Shown here: positions 16,750 to 27,109 of the stretch, piece after piece | Layout of the letters: each line of letters begins with the position of its first letter | Position numbering within the stretch: position 1 is the first letter of the stretch | NCBI GenBank assembly: GCA_947175545.1 | Contig: CAMWNI010000006.1 | Span: 29,227 to 93,226 of the forward strand | Direction: 5' to 3' | From: an uncultured Porphyromonadaceae bacterium | GTDB taxonomy: Bacteria; Bacteroidota; Bacteroidia; Bacteroidales; Muribaculaceae | Length of the DNA: 64,000 bases | Notes under the pieces: model-generated | The model's database searches: none | What the model was told of the DNA's origin: nothing | The model's input: only the letters and a program-made list of their open reading frames with translations | Program-made: the position numbers and the translations under genes

Positions 16750-18131
16750 TATTTATTTTTGATTATTTGAGCCATGAATTCACATTCTGTAACGATTTTT
16801 TCGCCGACGAAGGCATAACCTTTCATGACGGCGCATCCGCGGCGGAGTTCGGTCATGAATGAGACGTGGAAAATCAGAGTGTCGCCGGGAACGACTTTGT
16901 TTCTGAACTTCACGTTGTCGATTTTCATGAAGTAGGTTGAGTAGCGTTCGGGTTCGTCGACAGTGGAGAGGACGAGGAGTCCGCCGGTCTGTGCCATTGC
17001 TTCGATGTGGAGGACACCGGGCATGACGGGTTCCTGGGGGAAGTGGCCCTGGAAGAAGGGTTCGTTGCCGGTTACGTTTTTGACTCCGACGATGTAGTTG
17101 GAGCCTTTATCAATGATTTTGTCGACGAGGAGGAAGGGGTAGCGGTGAGGAAGTTTCGAACGGATTTCGTTGATGTCCATCAGCGGCTCGATGTTGGGGT
17201 TATAGATTGGAGCCTGGAGTTCCTGACGCTTGAGTTCTTTGCGTATTTTCTTGGAGAGGGTTGTGTTGAGGCTGTGGCCGGGGCGAGTTGCGATTACGCG
17301 TCCTTTGATCCGACGTCCGATGAGGGCGAGGTCGCCGAGAACGTCAAGGAGTTTATGGCGTGCGGGTTCGTTATCGTGGACCAGGGGGGTTGAGTTGATG
17401 AATCCGAATTCGGAAACGCTGACGTGAGGAGCGCCCATGAGGTCGGCAATATGGTCGAGGGTTTCCTGGTTCATTTTGGAGTCGTAGATGACGATTGCGT
17501 TGTCAAGGTCGCCGCCTTTGATGAGGTTGGCGTTGACAAGGGGTTCGATTTCGCGCACGAAGACGAAGGTGCGGCTTGCGGCGATTTCTTTGGTGAAGTC
17601 GTCGAGGCAGTCAAGGGATGCGAACTGGTTCGGGATTACGGGAGAGTCGAATGCAATCATGACGTCAATTGCAAATTCGTCGTCGGGCATGACAACGATG
17701 GATGCTCCGGTTGTGTCGTCGCGTACTTCGATTTTTTGTTTGACGACGTAGACTTCACGTTCGGTGTTCTGTTCTTGGAGTCCAACTTTTTCGATGGCTT
17801 CGGTTATGCGGATTGCAGAGCCGTCGAGGATTGGCATTTCAGGGGCGTTGACTTTGATTAGGCAGTTGTCGACTCCGGCAGCGTAGAGCGCGGCGAGAGA
17901 GTGTTCGATTGTGCTGACCAGGGCGTCGCCTTTTCCGATGACGGTGCCTCGGGTTGTTGCTTTGACGTTTTCGGCGACAGCGTCGATTATGGGCTGACCT
18001 TCGAGGTCGATTCGCTGGAATTTGTAGCCGTAGTTTTCGGGTGCGGGGGTGAATTCTGCTTCAATCTGCAGACCGGTATGGAGTCCGGCACCGGTGAGGG
18101 TGAAAGAGTCTTTGAGCGTTTGCTGCTTCAT
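16749..18131 (-). CDS. lpxC-fabZ: Fused LpxC deacetylase and FabZ 3-hydroxyacyl-ACP dehydratase
   Basis: This 460-residue bifunctional enzyme is characteristic of Bacteroidota. The LpxC part (about 1-305) removes acetate from UDP-3-O-acyl-GlcNAc, the committed lipid A step. Its zinc and catalytic residues are visible in STIEHSLAAL, RHKLLDVLGD and GHSLN. The FabZ part (about 318-460) dehydrates 3-hydroxyacyl-ACP in fatty acid synthesis and keeps the catalytic His/Glu in FFQGHFPQEPVMPGVLHIEAM. Fusion puts two competing users of 3-hydroxyacyl-ACP on one chain. It lies in the operon 20 bases after lpxD. Confidence 0.97.
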   Translation of the reverse strand: MKQQTLKDSFTLTGAGLHTGLQIEAEFTPAPENYGYKFQRIDLEGQPIIDAVAENVKATTRGTVIGKGDALVSTIEHSLAALYAAGVDNCLIKVNAPEMPILDGSAIRITEAIEKVGLQEQNTEREVYVVKQKIEVRDDTTGASIVVMPDDEFAIDVMIAFDSPVIPNQFASLDCLDDFTKEIAASRTFVFVREIEPLVNANLIKGGDLDNAIVIYDSKMNQETLDHIADLMGAPHVSVSEFGFINSTPLVHDNEPARHKLLDVLGDLALIGRRIKGRVIATRPGHSLNTTLSKKIRKELKRQELQAPIYNPNIEPLMDINEIRSKLPHRYPFLLVDKIIDKGSNYIVGVKNVTGNEPFFQGHFPQEPVMPGVLHIEAMAQTGGLLVLSTVDEPERYSTYFMKIDNVKFRNKVVPGDTLIFHVSFMTELRRGCAVMKGYAFVGEKIVTECEFMAQIIKNK

Positions 18132-18151
18132 AGATTTTATTTGAAATATTT

Positions 18152-19186
18152 TTAATTTTCGAGTGATTTAATTTGCTTTTCAAGTTCGCGGACTTTTGCA
18201 ATCAGTTCGCCGATACGTGTCAGCTGGGCCTGTTGGCGCATCCATTGGCGTGCGGGTTGCGCGGGGTAGCCCATGAGGACGGCTCCGTCAGGGGTGTTGG
18301 TGTGGAGTCCGCTTTGCGCGCCGATGTTGACTTTGTTGCCGATCGCTATGTGGCCGGCTATGCCGACCTGTCCGCCAATCATGCAGTTACTGCCGATTTT
18401 GGCGGAGCCGGCAACGCCGCCTTGGGCGGCCATTACGGTGTTTTCGCCGATTTCGGCGTTGTGGGCAATCTGAATGAGGTTGTCGAGTTTTGAGCCTTTG
18501 CCGACGATGGTCCGGCCCATTGTGGCCCGGTCAATGGTGGTGTTTGCGCCGATTTCGACATTGTCGGCGATTTCGACTCGTCCCATCTGTGGGATTTTTG
18601 CATATGTACCGTCAGGCTGGGGAGCAAATCCGAAACCGTCGGCGCCGATGACGGCTCCGGAATGGATAATGCAGTTTTTGCCGATGACGCATCCGCGATA
18701 GATTTTGGCTCCGGCGTATATGATTGTACCTTCTCCGACGGAAACTCCATTGCCGACGTAGGCCTGGGGGTAGATTTTTGCTCCGGCGCCTATTTTTGCT
18801 CCGGCACCTATGTAGGCGAAGGCGCCTACATAAGCATCTTCGGGGATTTCGACTCCGGGAGCAACGAACGAGGGCTGTTCGATGCCGACGGGCTGGGGGT
18901 TGGTGAGTTGGTCAACCATGGTCATCAACTGTGCGAGAGCGCCGTAGGGGTCGTTGACCCGGATCAGGGTAGCGCTAATTGGTTCGGAGACCTGAAAGTC
19001 AGTTGATATCAGTATTGCTCCGGCGTTACTCGACGGAAGGTAATGGGCATATTTATGGTTGGAGAGAAAAGTAAGGGCTTTTGGTCCGGCAGATTCGATT
19101 TTGTCGAACGCAGAGAGCATTACATCAGGGTTTCCTTCAACGGTTCCTCCGATGAGCTGTGCGATTTGCTGCGCTGAGAATTCCAT
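18152..19186 (-). CDS. lpxD: UDP-3-O-acylglucosamine N-acyltransferase
   Basis: LpxD adds the amide-linked acyl chain, the third lipid A step. The 344 residues comprise the N-terminal uridine-binding domain (about 1-100, [20 protein letters not shown]), the left-handed beta-helix (about 105-310) with the catalytic histidine in [21 protein letters not shown], and a short C-terminal helix ([17 protein letters not shown]). It is first in the minus-strand lpx operon, with a consensus promoter 41 bases upstream. Confidence 0.96.
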   Translation of the reverse strand: MEFSAQQIAQLIGGTVEGNPDVMLSAFDKIESAGPKALTFLSNHKYAHYLPSSNAGAILISTDFQVSEPISATLIRVNDPYGALAQLMTMVDQLTNPQPVGIEQPSFVAPGVEIPEDAYVGAFAYIGAGAKIGAGAKIYPQAYVGNGVSVGEGTIIYAGAKIYRGCVIGKNCIIHSGAVIGADGFGFAPQPDGTYAKIPQMGRVEIADNVEIGANTTIDRATMGRTIVGKGSKLDNLIQIAHNAEIGENTVMAAQGGVAGSAKIGSNCMIGGQVGIAGHIAIGNKVNIGAQSGLHTNTPDGAVLMGYPAQPARQWMRQQAQLTRIGELIAKVRELEKQIKSLEN

Positions 19187-19227
19187 TTAGTTTTTGATGT
19201 GATAAATCGGGTTACTATAAGATAGTG

Positions 19228-19235
19228 CAAATTTA
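19228..19235 (-). promoter_or_regulatory. Promoter -7 element of the lpx operon
   Basis: TAAATTTG on the minus strand matches TAnnTTTG, 41 bases upstream of the lpxD ATG. Confidence 0.6.
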
Positions 19236-19353
19236 CGAAAAAAAAATGGTAAATTAAAACATTAGGCGTAATTTGGCCGATATTGATGAGATTAGGGGTG
19301 CGGGTAAGAGTTGAATTTGTTTGGACGACTCTAAAATATTGGGAAAAATGTTG

Positions 19354-19361
19354 TAAATTTG
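19354..19361 (+). promoter_or_regulatory. Promoter -7 element of engB
   Basis: TAAATTTG lies 25 bases before the engB ATG. The best upstream TTTG copies (about 19315-19323) are further away than usual, so the -33 part is uncertain. Confidence 0.5.
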
Positions 19362-19386
19362 CAGTTAAATCAAAAATTCAAGATAT

Positions 19387-20001
19387 ATGCAAATCACATC
19401 GGCAAAATTTGAGATAAGCAACTCGCAGGTAGGGAAATGTCCTGCGACAGAGCGACATGAATATGCTTTCATTGGCCGCAGTAACGTCGGCAAGTCGTCA
19501 CTGATTAATATGCTGACGGGGCGGCGGAAGCTTGCGATGACTTCGTCAACTCCGGGCAAGACGACACTTATTAATCATTTTTTGATTAATGACAGTTGGT
19601 ATATCGTTGACCTTCCGGGCTATGGGTATGCGCAGCGGAGCAAGACCGACCGCGAGAAACTTCAGCGGATTATTCAGGGTTACATATTGGGGCGTCCGCA
19701 GATGACGTCGCTGTTTGTTCTTGTTGATTCGCGGCATGAGCCGCAGAAGATTGACCTTGAGTTCATGGAATGGCTCGGGGAGAACGGGATTCCGTTCGCG
19801 ATAGTGTTCACGAAGGTTGACAAACTTTCGAAGGGCGCTGCCACCAAGAGTGTGGAGGCTTACAAAAAGCGCTTGCTGGAGCAGTGGGAGGAATTGCCTC
19901 CAATATTTGTGACCTCGTCAGAGAATGAGACCGGGCGTGAGGAGTTGCTTGATTATATTGAGGAACTCAACAGCCTTCCCGTGCAGACGACTTTTGAGTG
20001 A
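19387..20001 (+). CDS. engB: Ribosome-biogenesis GTPase EngB/YsxC/YihA
   Basis: This 204-residue GTPase is needed for late assembly of the large ribosomal subunit. All G motifs are present: GRSNVGKSS (G1), [14 protein letters not shown] (G2), DLPGYGYA (G3), TKVDK (G4) and TSS (G5). Its stop codon overlaps the start of the HU gene that follows (TGATG), so the two are probably translated together. Confidence 0.95.
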   Translation: MQITSAKFEISNSQVGKCPATERHEYAFIGRSNVGKSSLINMLTGRRKLAMTSSTPGKTTLINHFLINDSWYIVDLPGYGYAQRSKTDREKLQRIIQGYILGRPQMTSLFVLVDSRHEPQKIDLEFMEWLGENGIPFAIVFTKVDKLSKGAATKSVEAYKKRLLEQWEELPPIFVTSSENETGREELLDYIEELNSLPVQTTFE

Positions 20002-20300
20002 TGAAAGAGGCGATGAACGGTAGATTTATTACGGAGCTGAGCGGCCGCATTGGTCGCGACCGGAAGTCGACGCAGGTTCTGCTGGAGGGGCTGCGTACGA
20101 CTCTTGTTCAGCATTGCGCCGAGCCGGAGAGCGTGGCAGTTCCGGGCTTTGGGACCTTTAAGTCAGTCAAGCATGAAGAGACGGTTAGCCGAGATCTTTC
20201 GACGGGACGCACATTGCTGTTGCCGCCGGAAGTTACCATTGAGTTTTCACCTGCAAGCAGATTGCGCAAAATTGCCGAACGGAATGTTGACACTGAATAA
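20001..20300 (+). CDS. HU/IHF-family DNA-binding protein
   Basis: This protein of 99 residues, using the ATG that overlaps the engB stop, has the HU fold: helical N-terminus (GRFITELSGRIGRDRKSTQVLLEGLRTTL), the core VAVPGFGTFKSVKHEETVSRDLSTGRTLLLPPEVTIEFSPASRLRKI with the DNA-binding beta-arm, and a short tail. The arm is present but is less basic than in canonical HU. An in-frame ATG at 20013 (MNGRFITEL) is a possible alternative start. It overlaps the next HU-like gene by 17 bases. Confidence 0.85.
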   Translation: MKEAMNGRFITELSGRIGRDRKSTQVLLEGLRTTLVQHCAEPESVAVPGFGTFKSVKHEETVSRDLSTGRTLLLPPEVTIEFSPASRLRKIAERNVDTE

Positions 20301-21267
20301 ATTAGCTGAGACCCTGGCGGAATTAACGGGGTGTTCGCCTGCTGATGCGGAGTTTTTTCTGCGCGAGGTTTTTCAGCTTGCGACGGAAGAGATTGAGTCA
20401 GAAGGGGCCGTTGAGGTGCCGTTTCTGGGGCGTTTTGCTATTTCGGAGCAGACGGTTGTGTTCCAGCCGGATGCGGATTTTGCCGCGGCAGTCAACTCGC
20501 CGTTTGCGGATTTCAGTCCGGTAGAGCTTCCGGATGGTTTCAGGCTTGACGATGGAGAAGAGAATCCGGAGCCGGAGAGTGAATCGGCTGCCGAGGAGGA
20601 GCCGAGTCCTGCTGAAGAAGAAGTGATTCCGGAGGAGCCGGCGGCTCAGGAAGAAGAGGAGCCGGCGGCAGAAGAACCGACGGTGTTTTCTGAGGCGGCG
20701 GAGATTGCGGAGACGCCTTTGACAGTCAGCGCGTCTGAGCCTGAATTGGAACCGACTCGCGCGGAGGTCATTGTCAAGCGCAAGGGTGTCAGCTACTGTG
20801 CTGCGGTGCTGATTGGCCTTTTATGTGTTATTGGCGGCTTTGCGGGCGGTTGGTTTGCAAAGCAATATGCTGAGTGTCAGGATATTGCGTTGATAACGCC
20901 GGTCGCAGCTCCGATAGAGGACGAGCCTGAGGAGTTGCCGGCAGTGGTCGAACCGGAGGCAGAGGATGATCCAGTAGAGCCGAGCGCAGGCGAGGAGTTG
21001 ACCGAGCGAGCAAGAGTGGCGGTGACGGACACTGTTCGGCAGGGTCGGTTTCTGACTACGATGGCCCGTCAGCATTACGGGCAGATGGACTACTGGGTCT
21101 ACATCTATGAGGCCAATGCCGGAACAATCGGCAATCCGGACATGCTGGAGGCGGGGACAGTTGTCATTATTCCGCCGGCCGACTCGCTCGGTCTTGAACC
21201 TGACAACGCTGAAAAAATAGCCGAAGCAAAGCGTAAGGCCAGAGAAATTTATGGTCGCTTTAACTGA
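20284..21267 (+). CDS. HU-like domain, transmembrane helix and LysM domain protein
   Basis: This protein of 327 residues starts MLTLNKLAETLAELTG; a longer in-frame extension upstream lies wholly over the previous gene and is rejected. An N-terminal HU-like domain (about 1-85) shows the helical pair and VEVPFLGRFAISEQ, but the DNA-binding arm is almost gone. A 90-residue acidic Glu/Pro-rich linker follows, then one transmembrane helix (YCAAVLIGLLCVIGGFAGGWF, about 173-193). A second acidic linker leads to a C-terminal LysM (about 250-305, RFLTTMARQHYGQMDYWVYIYEANAGTIGNPDMLEAGTVVIIP when read in parts). This predicts a cytoplasmic HU domain tied to a periplasmic peptidoglycan-binding domain. 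Role is unproven. Confidence 0.8.
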   Translation: MLTLNKLAETLAELTGCSPADAEFFLREVFQLATEEIESEGAVEVPFLGRFAISEQTVVFQPDADFAAAVNSPFADFSPVELPDGFRLDDGEENPEPESESAAEEEPSPAEEEVIPEEPAAQEEEEPAAEEPTVFSEAAEIAETPLTVSASEPELEPTRAEVIVKRKGVSYCAAVLIGLLCVIGGFAGGWFAKQYAECQDIALITPVAAPIEDEPEELPAVVEPEAEDDPVEPSAGEELTERARVAVTDTVRQGRFLTTMARQHYGQMDYWVYIYEANAGTIGNPDMLEAGTVVIIPPADSLGLEPDNAEKIAEAKRKAREIYGRFN

Positions 21268-21327
21268 TAAAAAACTTTTATAGGTTTAATTAACATATCA
21301 TTTAACCTAAGTTAAGTGTTAAATAGT

Positions 21328-21335
21328 TAATTTTG
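21328..21335 (+). promoter_or_regulatory. Promoter -7 element of the moxR-bat operon
   Basis: TAATTTTG matches TAnnTTTG and lies 55 bases before the moxR ATG in an AT-rich gap. Confidence 0.6.
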
Positions 21336-21390
21336 CAGCGTTAAATTCGAAGAAAAATAGAAAACAACACATAAAACCTTAAAAATTTGT

Positions 21391-22386
<996 letters not shown>

Positions 22387-22389
22387 AAT

Positions 22390-23265
22390 ATGGACGCAAA
22401 CGAACTGCTGAAAAGGGTCCGCAAGATTGAGATCAAGACGAAGGGACTATCCCGCAACATATTTGCGGGCGAGTATCATTCGGCTTTCAAGGGACGCGGC
22501 ATGACATTCAGCGAAGTGCGTGAATATCAGTACGGCGATGACATCCGCGACATTGACTGGAATGTGACCGCCCGTCAGAATCATCCTTACGTCAAGGTCT
22601 ATGAGGAGGAGCGCGAGCTGACGGTCATGTTGCTTGTTGACGTTTCCGGCAGCCGTCTGTTCGGAGCGGCCGGAGTCGAGAAGCGTGAGATGATAGCCGA
22701 GATAGCGGCGACGCTGGCCTTTTCGGCTTCGCAGAACAATGATAAGATAGGGTGCGTTTTCTTTTCCTCGAAGGTTGAGAAATTCATACCGCCCAAGAAG
22801 GGAATGCGCCATATCCTTTATATAATACGCGAACTGCTCGATTTCAAACCGACCGAGGCCGGCACGGACATCGGGGGTGCGCTGAAGTTTATGACGGACG
22901 CGCTGAAGAAGCGTTGCACGACCTTTGTTTTGAGTGACTTCATTGACGATAAGGATTATTACCGTCCGCTGTCAATAGCCTCGCGCAAGCATGATGTCAG
23001 TGCCATTCAGGTTTATGACCGCCGCGACTCGGAGCTTCCGGACGTTGGATTGCTCTGTGTGCGCGACCTTGAGTCGGGCAGAGAGTCATGGATTGACACC
23101 GGTTCGAAGAAGGTGCGCAACGTTTACGGAAAATGGTGGTACGAGCGCCAGCAGCGCATGACCGAAACACTGAACCGCTGTCAGGTAGACTATGTTTCCG
23201 TTGCAACGGACGATGACTATGTGAAGTCCCTGATGGGTATGTTTAAAAGAAGAGGAGTCAAATGA
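22390..23265 (+). CDS. DUF58 domain protein
   Basis: This 291-residue cytoplasmic protein has the DUF58 signature YQYGDDIRDIDWNVTARQNH followed by a VWA-like fold (VMLLVDVSGS, about residues 80-90, a complete MIDAS-type DxSxS). DUF58 proteins are standard partners of MoxR. It sits three bases after moxR and overlaps the next gene by four (ATGA). It is thought to belong to the MoxR/VWA assembly; no enzymatic activity is known. Confidence 0.92.
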   Translation: MDANELLKRVRKIEIKTKGLSRNIFAGEYHSAFKGRGMTFSEVREYQYGDDIRDIDWNVTARQNHPYVKVYEEERELTVMLLVDVSGSRLFGAAGVEKREMIAEIAATLAFSASQNNDKIGCVFFSSKVEKFIPPKKGMRHILYIIRELLDFKPTEAGTDIGGALKFMTDALKKRCTTFVLSDFIDDKDYYRPLSIASRKHDVSAIQVYDRRDSELPDVGLLCVRDLESGRESWIDTGSKKVRNVYGKWWYERQQRMTETLNRCQVDYVSVATDDDYVKSLMGMFKRRGVK

Positions 23266-24257
23266 TTATGACTTGTATTAAAAGAATCACTTCAGGAATT
23301 GCAGCGCTGATTGCCGTTTCGGTGTCGGCCCAGGTGCAGGTCACGGCAACGATAGACTCAGTTGACGTGTTGCAGGGACGGCTTCGCCAGGTTGACGTCG
23401 AGGTTGTGCAGCCGGAGTCGATGACGCTTAAATGGCTGACGGACCGCGAAGAGGAAGTGAAATCTCAAGTTCCGGTTGAATTGCTTTCCGGAGTTGAGGT
23501 TAATTCCGCGTCGGCGATTGACACGGTACGACTCGGGGCGGGGCGGATTCAGCTGAACCGCACGCTGCTGATTCAGCCGTGGGACAGCGGCGAATTTGTA
23601 GTACCAGGCATAGCGCTGACGGCCGGTCAGGACACCTTCCGTTCATCGCCGTTTGCGATAAAAGTGTATACGGCTGACATTGATACGATGATGACGATAC
23701 ATTCCTGGGGACCTGCCGTTTCGCAGCCACGAGGCTTTTTTGACTGGGTTCCGGACTGGATTGCCGACTATTGGGCAGCTTACCTGATTGGTTTGCTTCT
23801 GATTGGCGGCGCGATCGCGGCCTATGTGTTGAAGCGGAAGGGCGGACTGCGCGAGGTTCTGAAACCCGAAGAGAAGCCGATTCCGCCATACGAGAAGGCC
23901 ATGCAGCAGCTTGAAATACTGAAACAGCGCCAGCTTTGCGAGAAGGGTCAGGAAAAGACCTATTATACGGAACTTACAGAGATATTGCGTCAGTATCTTG
24001 AGGGACGTTTCGGCATCAATGCGATGGAGATGACGACACCGCAAATCAAGCGTGCGGTTCGCGCCACAGTGCCGGCGGATGCGGCACCGGGCCTGATGAA
24101 CGAGGTGCTTGAGATGGCCGACTATGTTAAGTTTGCCAAGTTGCGTCCGCTTCCGGAAGATAACGTTCGCGCCTTTAACCAGGCGATGACTTTTATAGAG
24201 AATACGCGTCCGGCAGCGGAGGCGGCAGACAGTGAAGGGAAGGAGGGTAAGCGATGA
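23262..24257 (+). CDS. Bat-operon membrane protein with signal peptide and C-terminal helical domain
   Basis: This 331-residue protein has a signal peptide (about 1-23), a beta-rich periplasmic domain (about 25-165), and one transmembrane helix (AAYLIGLLLIGGAIAAYVLKRK, about 172-193). A cytoplasmic helical domain follows, with TYYTELTEILRQYLEGRFGINAMEMTTPQIKRAV, which resembles the C-terminal part of BatD and DUF4381 proteins. It occupies the slot between DUF58 and BatA that such a protein takes in related operons. A purine-rich AGAGGAG precedes the start; the ATG at 23268 is an alternative. Overlaps of four bases at both ends support co-translation. Confidence 0.75.
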   Translation: MIMTCIKRITSGIAALIAVSVSAQVQVTATIDSVDVLQGRLRQVDVEVVQPESMTLKWLTDREEEVKSQVPVELLSGVEVNSASAIDTVRLGAGRIQLNRTLLIQPWDSGEFVVPGIALTAGQDTFRSSPFAIKVYTADIDTMMTIHSWGPAVSQPRGFFDWVPDWIADYWAAYLIGLLLIGGAIAAYVLKRKGGLREVLKPEEKPIPPYEKAMQQLEILKQRQLCEKGQEKTYYTELTEILRQYLEGRFGINAMEMTTPQIKRAVRATVPADAAPGLMNEVLEMADYVKFAKLRPLPEDNVRAFNQAMTFIENTRPAAEAADSEGKEGKR

Positions 24258-25255
24258 TTCAGTTTGCACATCCCGGTATGCTCTGGCTGCTGTTGCTGCT
24301 GGTTCCGATAATAGCCCGTTATATTGTCAGACGGCATAAGGAGCCGACCCTCGGCATATCGTCGATTCAGGCTTTTGCAAAAGTCAGCGGAGGGTGGAAG
24401 TCAGGCTTGAGACACGTGTTGTTTGCAATGCGCTGTCTGTCAGCCGCCTGTCTGATAGTAGTTCTTGCGCGCCCTCAGACACACGATTCGTGGAGCCGGA
24501 CCAATGTGGAGGGAACGGACATAGTCCTTGTGCTTGATATATCGGGGTCGATGCGCGCCGGAGATCTCGGCGGCAAGACGAACCGCCTGGAGGCGGCAAA
24601 GAAAGTAGCGTCGCAGTTCGTTGCGGGACGCCAGAACGATAATATGGGCCTTGTCGTGTTTGCAGGCGAGAGTTTTTCGGCGGTTCCGCTGACCTCAGAC
24701 CGGGCTATGCTTGCCAATTATATCGGCGGAGTGAAAGTGGGGCTGATTTCGTCTGACGGCACGGCGATTGGTGACGGCATAGCATCGGCCATCAATCGCA
24801 TTAAGGACGGCAAGGCCGTCAGCAAGAGCATCATTCTGATTACGGACGGCTCGAACAATGCGGGCGTAGTCGCACCGGAGACGGCGGCGGAGATAGCCAA
24901 GGACCTGGGGGTTAAGATTTACACGATTGGTGTTGGCAACACGAATTCGCTTGACCAGGCGGTTCCGTATCTGGACGAGAAGGGCAACCTGATAGACTAT
25001 GCAATGGTTGCTCCGATTGATGCGAAGGCTCTTCAGAGTATTTCGGCGATGACCGGCGGAAAGTATTTCGCGGCAACGTCCGGTTCGGCCCTGAGTGACG
25101 TTTTCAGCGAGATTGATGCCCTTGAGAAGACGGAGTTTGACGTTCGAAACTTCTCGCACACGGAGGATAACTATATGCCTTGGGCGTGGGTTGCCTTCGG
25201 ACTGTTTGCACTCCAGTTGCTGTTGAAAATCACCGTGGTCCGCTCAATTCCTTGA
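24254..25255 (+). CDS. batA: BatA, membrane VWA-domain aerotolerance protein
   Basis: This 333-residue protein has two N-terminal transmembrane helices (about 5-20 and 60-76), a periplasm-facing or membrane-proximal VWA domain (about 90-290) with intact MIDAS DISGSM near residue 94 and TDGSNNAG, and a C-terminal helix (about 310-328). BatA-E were named for the aerotolerance operon of Bacteroides fragilis; the molecular role is still debated, with export or assembly of periplasmic factors proposed. It is followed nine bases later by the BatB/BatC gene. Confidence 0.92.
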   Translation: MIQFAHPGMLWLLLLLVPIIARYIVRRHKEPTLGISSIQAFAKVSGGWKSGLRHVLFAMRCLSAACLIVVLARPQTHDSWSRTNVEGTDIVLVLDISGSMRAGDLGGKTNRLEAAKKVASQFVAGRQNDNMGLVVFAGESFSAVPLTSDRAMLANYIGGVKVGLISSDGTAIGDGIASAINRIKDGKAVSKSIILITDGSNNAGVVAPETAAEIAKDLGVKIYTIGVGNTNSLDQAVPYLDEKGNLIDYAMVAPIDAKALQSISAMTGGKYFAATSGSALSDVFSEIDALEKTEFDVRNFSHTEDNYMPWAWVAFGLFALQLLLKITVVRSIP

Positions 25256-25263
25256 AATATACT

Positions 25264-27075
25264 ATGGTAAACTTTGCAAATCCTCAGTTATTTTATCTGT
25301 TGGCAGGAGTTGTTGTCCTTGGACTGCTCTATGTCAATATGCGCTATCGGCGCAAGAAAAGAATTGCCCGCTTCGGCAACCCGAAGATACTATCGGGGTT
25401 GATGCCTGATGTATCGAAATATCTTCCGAATGTCAAGATTGTTGTTGCGCTGCTTGCGCTCGTCAGCATGGTGTTCATGCTTGCGCGACCTCGGACACGC
25501 GGCGTTGCGACGGAGGAAGAGATGGAGGGCATAGAAGTGATGATTGCCGTTGACGTTTCGAACTCGATGCTCGCATCGTCGACCGACGATCCGAAGGGCG
25601 TTTCGCGTCTGAACCGCGCGAAGCAGGTGTTGAACTCCCTGTTGGGGAAACTTGACAATGACCGGGTTGGCCTGATAGTGTTTGCGGGCGACGCGTTTAC
25701 GCAGTTGCCGCTTACGCCGGATTTTGTATCGGCAAAACTCTATCTGAACGAGATTTCGACCGGGATGGTTGAGAATCAAGGCACGTCGATCGGTTCGGCG
25801 ATTGAGGTTGCTATGAATTCGTTCAGCGGGGCGAACGACGTTGAGCGTGCGATCATAGTCATTACGGATGCCGAGGACCAGGTTGGCGACGCACAGTCGA
25901 TGGCAGCGGCGGCCCACAGTGAAGGGATTGAGGTTGACGTTATTGGTCTCGGCTCAGGCAAGGGCGCTCAGATTCCTCTTGACCGGACTTATACGAACTG
26001 GCTGAAGGATGAGACGGGGCAGGTTGTCACGACTTATCTAAACGAGCAGCTTGCGCACGAGATTGCGGAGTCCGGCGGCGGAGTCTATATCAACGGTGCA
26101 TCTGCATCGGCGCTGAACGAACTTGTCAAGCGTCTTGATGAAATTAAGAAGTCAAACCTCGGAAAGGTCAATTATACGGCTAATGACGAGCAATTTCCGG
26201 TTTTTGCGTGGATTGCGCTGATATTGGTTATGATTGACTGCATCCTTTCAAACAGAAAGATTGGATTTTTGAGAAAGTATAACTTTTTTAGCCGCGGCGG
26301 AGCTGCGGTTCTGATGGCGGCGCTTGCAGTCGGCGCCCAGGCTCAGACGCTTAAGCCATATGGCCAGCCGGTTGAGGACACCTCAGTCAGGAAAGAGCGC
26401 CGGCTTATCCGTCAGGGTAATGAGGAGTTTGAGAAGGGCCACTACTCGGAGGCGGAAATTCTTTACCGCCGAGCGCTCAATGAGAATCCGGCGAGCGAGG
26501 TGGCGCAGTTCAATCAGGCGCTTGCGCAGTTGCACTTGTCAGCTGACAATGCGGAGTCCAACGCGGAGTTGCTTGCGAATGCCGCGGGAGTGATGCAGAA
26601 GCTGATGGCTGAGGGTCAGAATCGGGAGGTTGCGGAATGGTCCGCCTATAATATGGGCAATCTGGCGTTTAACCAGCAGAATCTGCAGGGAGCGCTTGAG
26701 GGCTATAAGCAGGCCTTGAGAAAGAATCCGGCAAACGAGAAAGCGCGCGAGAATATGCGTTTTGTCCAGAAACAAATGGAGAATCAGGACCAGAACCAAG
26801 ACCAGAATCAAGATCAGAATCAGGATCAAAATCAGGACCAGAATCAAGATCAGAATCAGCAGGACCAACAGCAGGACCAGCAGAATCAGCAGGACCAGAA
26901 TAAGAACAAAGATGACCAGAAGGAGCAGCAACAGCAGCAGAACATGAGTTCGCAGAACCGCGACCAAATTCTGAATGCAGTTGAGAAGAAAGACGCGGCG
27001 GCCCGCGCCAGAGCGGCTCAGCAGAACGGTAAGGGCGAGCGTGGCGGTCAGCGTCAGAGAGGCAGGAACTGGTAG
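25264..27075 (+). CDS. batB-batC: Fused BatB (VWA) and BatC (TPR) aerotolerance protein
   Basis: This protein of 603 residues starts MVNFANPQLFYLLAG; an upstream in-frame start lies over batA and is rejected. The BatB part has two N-terminal membrane helices, a VWA domain with MIDAS DVSNSM near residue 96 and a third helix near 318-335. A second signal-like hydrophobic stretch (about 345-360, ending VGAQAQ) leads into BatC: TPR repeats (about 380-500) and a low-complexity Gln/Asn/Asp tail. In many Bacteroidota BatB and BatC are separate genes, so this is a fusion in which the VWA and TPR partners are made one to one. The hydrophobic joint looks like a remnant BatC signal peptide. Confidence 0.88.
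   Translation: MVNFANPQLFYLLAGVVVLGLLYVNMRYRRKKRIARFGNPKILSGLMPDVSKYLPNVKIVVALLALVSMVFMLARPRTRGVATEEEMEGIEVMIAVDVSNSMLASSTDDPKGVSRLNRAKQVLNSLLGKLDNDRVGLIVFAGDAFTQLPLTPDFVSAKLYLNEISTGMVENQGTSIGSAIEVAMNSFSGANDVERAIIVITDAEDQVGDAQSMAAAAHSEGIEVDVIGLGSGKGAQIPLDRTYTNWLKDETGQVVTTYLNEQLAHEIAESGGGVYINGASASALNELVKRLDEIKKSNLGKVNYTANDEQFPVFAWIALILVMIDCILSNRKIGFLRKYNFFSRGGAAVLMAALAVGAQAQTLKPYGQPVEDTSVRKERRLIRQGNEEFEKGHYSEAEILYRRALNENPASEVAQFNQALAQLHLSADNAESNAELLANAAGVMQKLMAEGQNREVAEWSAYNMGNLAFNQQNLQGALEGYKQALRKNPANEKARENMRFVQKQMENQDQNQDQNQDQNQDQNQDQNQDQNQQDQQQDQQNQQDQNKNKDDQKEQQQQQNMSSQNRDQILNAVEKKDAAARARAAQQNGKGERGGQRQRGRNW
26782..26910 (+). repeat. 12-base coding tandem repeat encoding NQDQ
   Basis: Six consecutive 12-base units encoding Asn-Gln-Asp-Gln run from 26782 to 26853, followed by degenerate Gln/Asp-rich units to about 26910. 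Units differ only at third codon positions (GAC/GAT, CAG/CAA, AAT/AAC), so the repeat is conserved at protein level. It lies in the BatC tail, probably periplasmic and unstructured. Confidence 0.9.
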
Positions 27076-27109
27076 TTAGAGTTTATAATGAGAATTAGAT
27101 GAAAATAGG

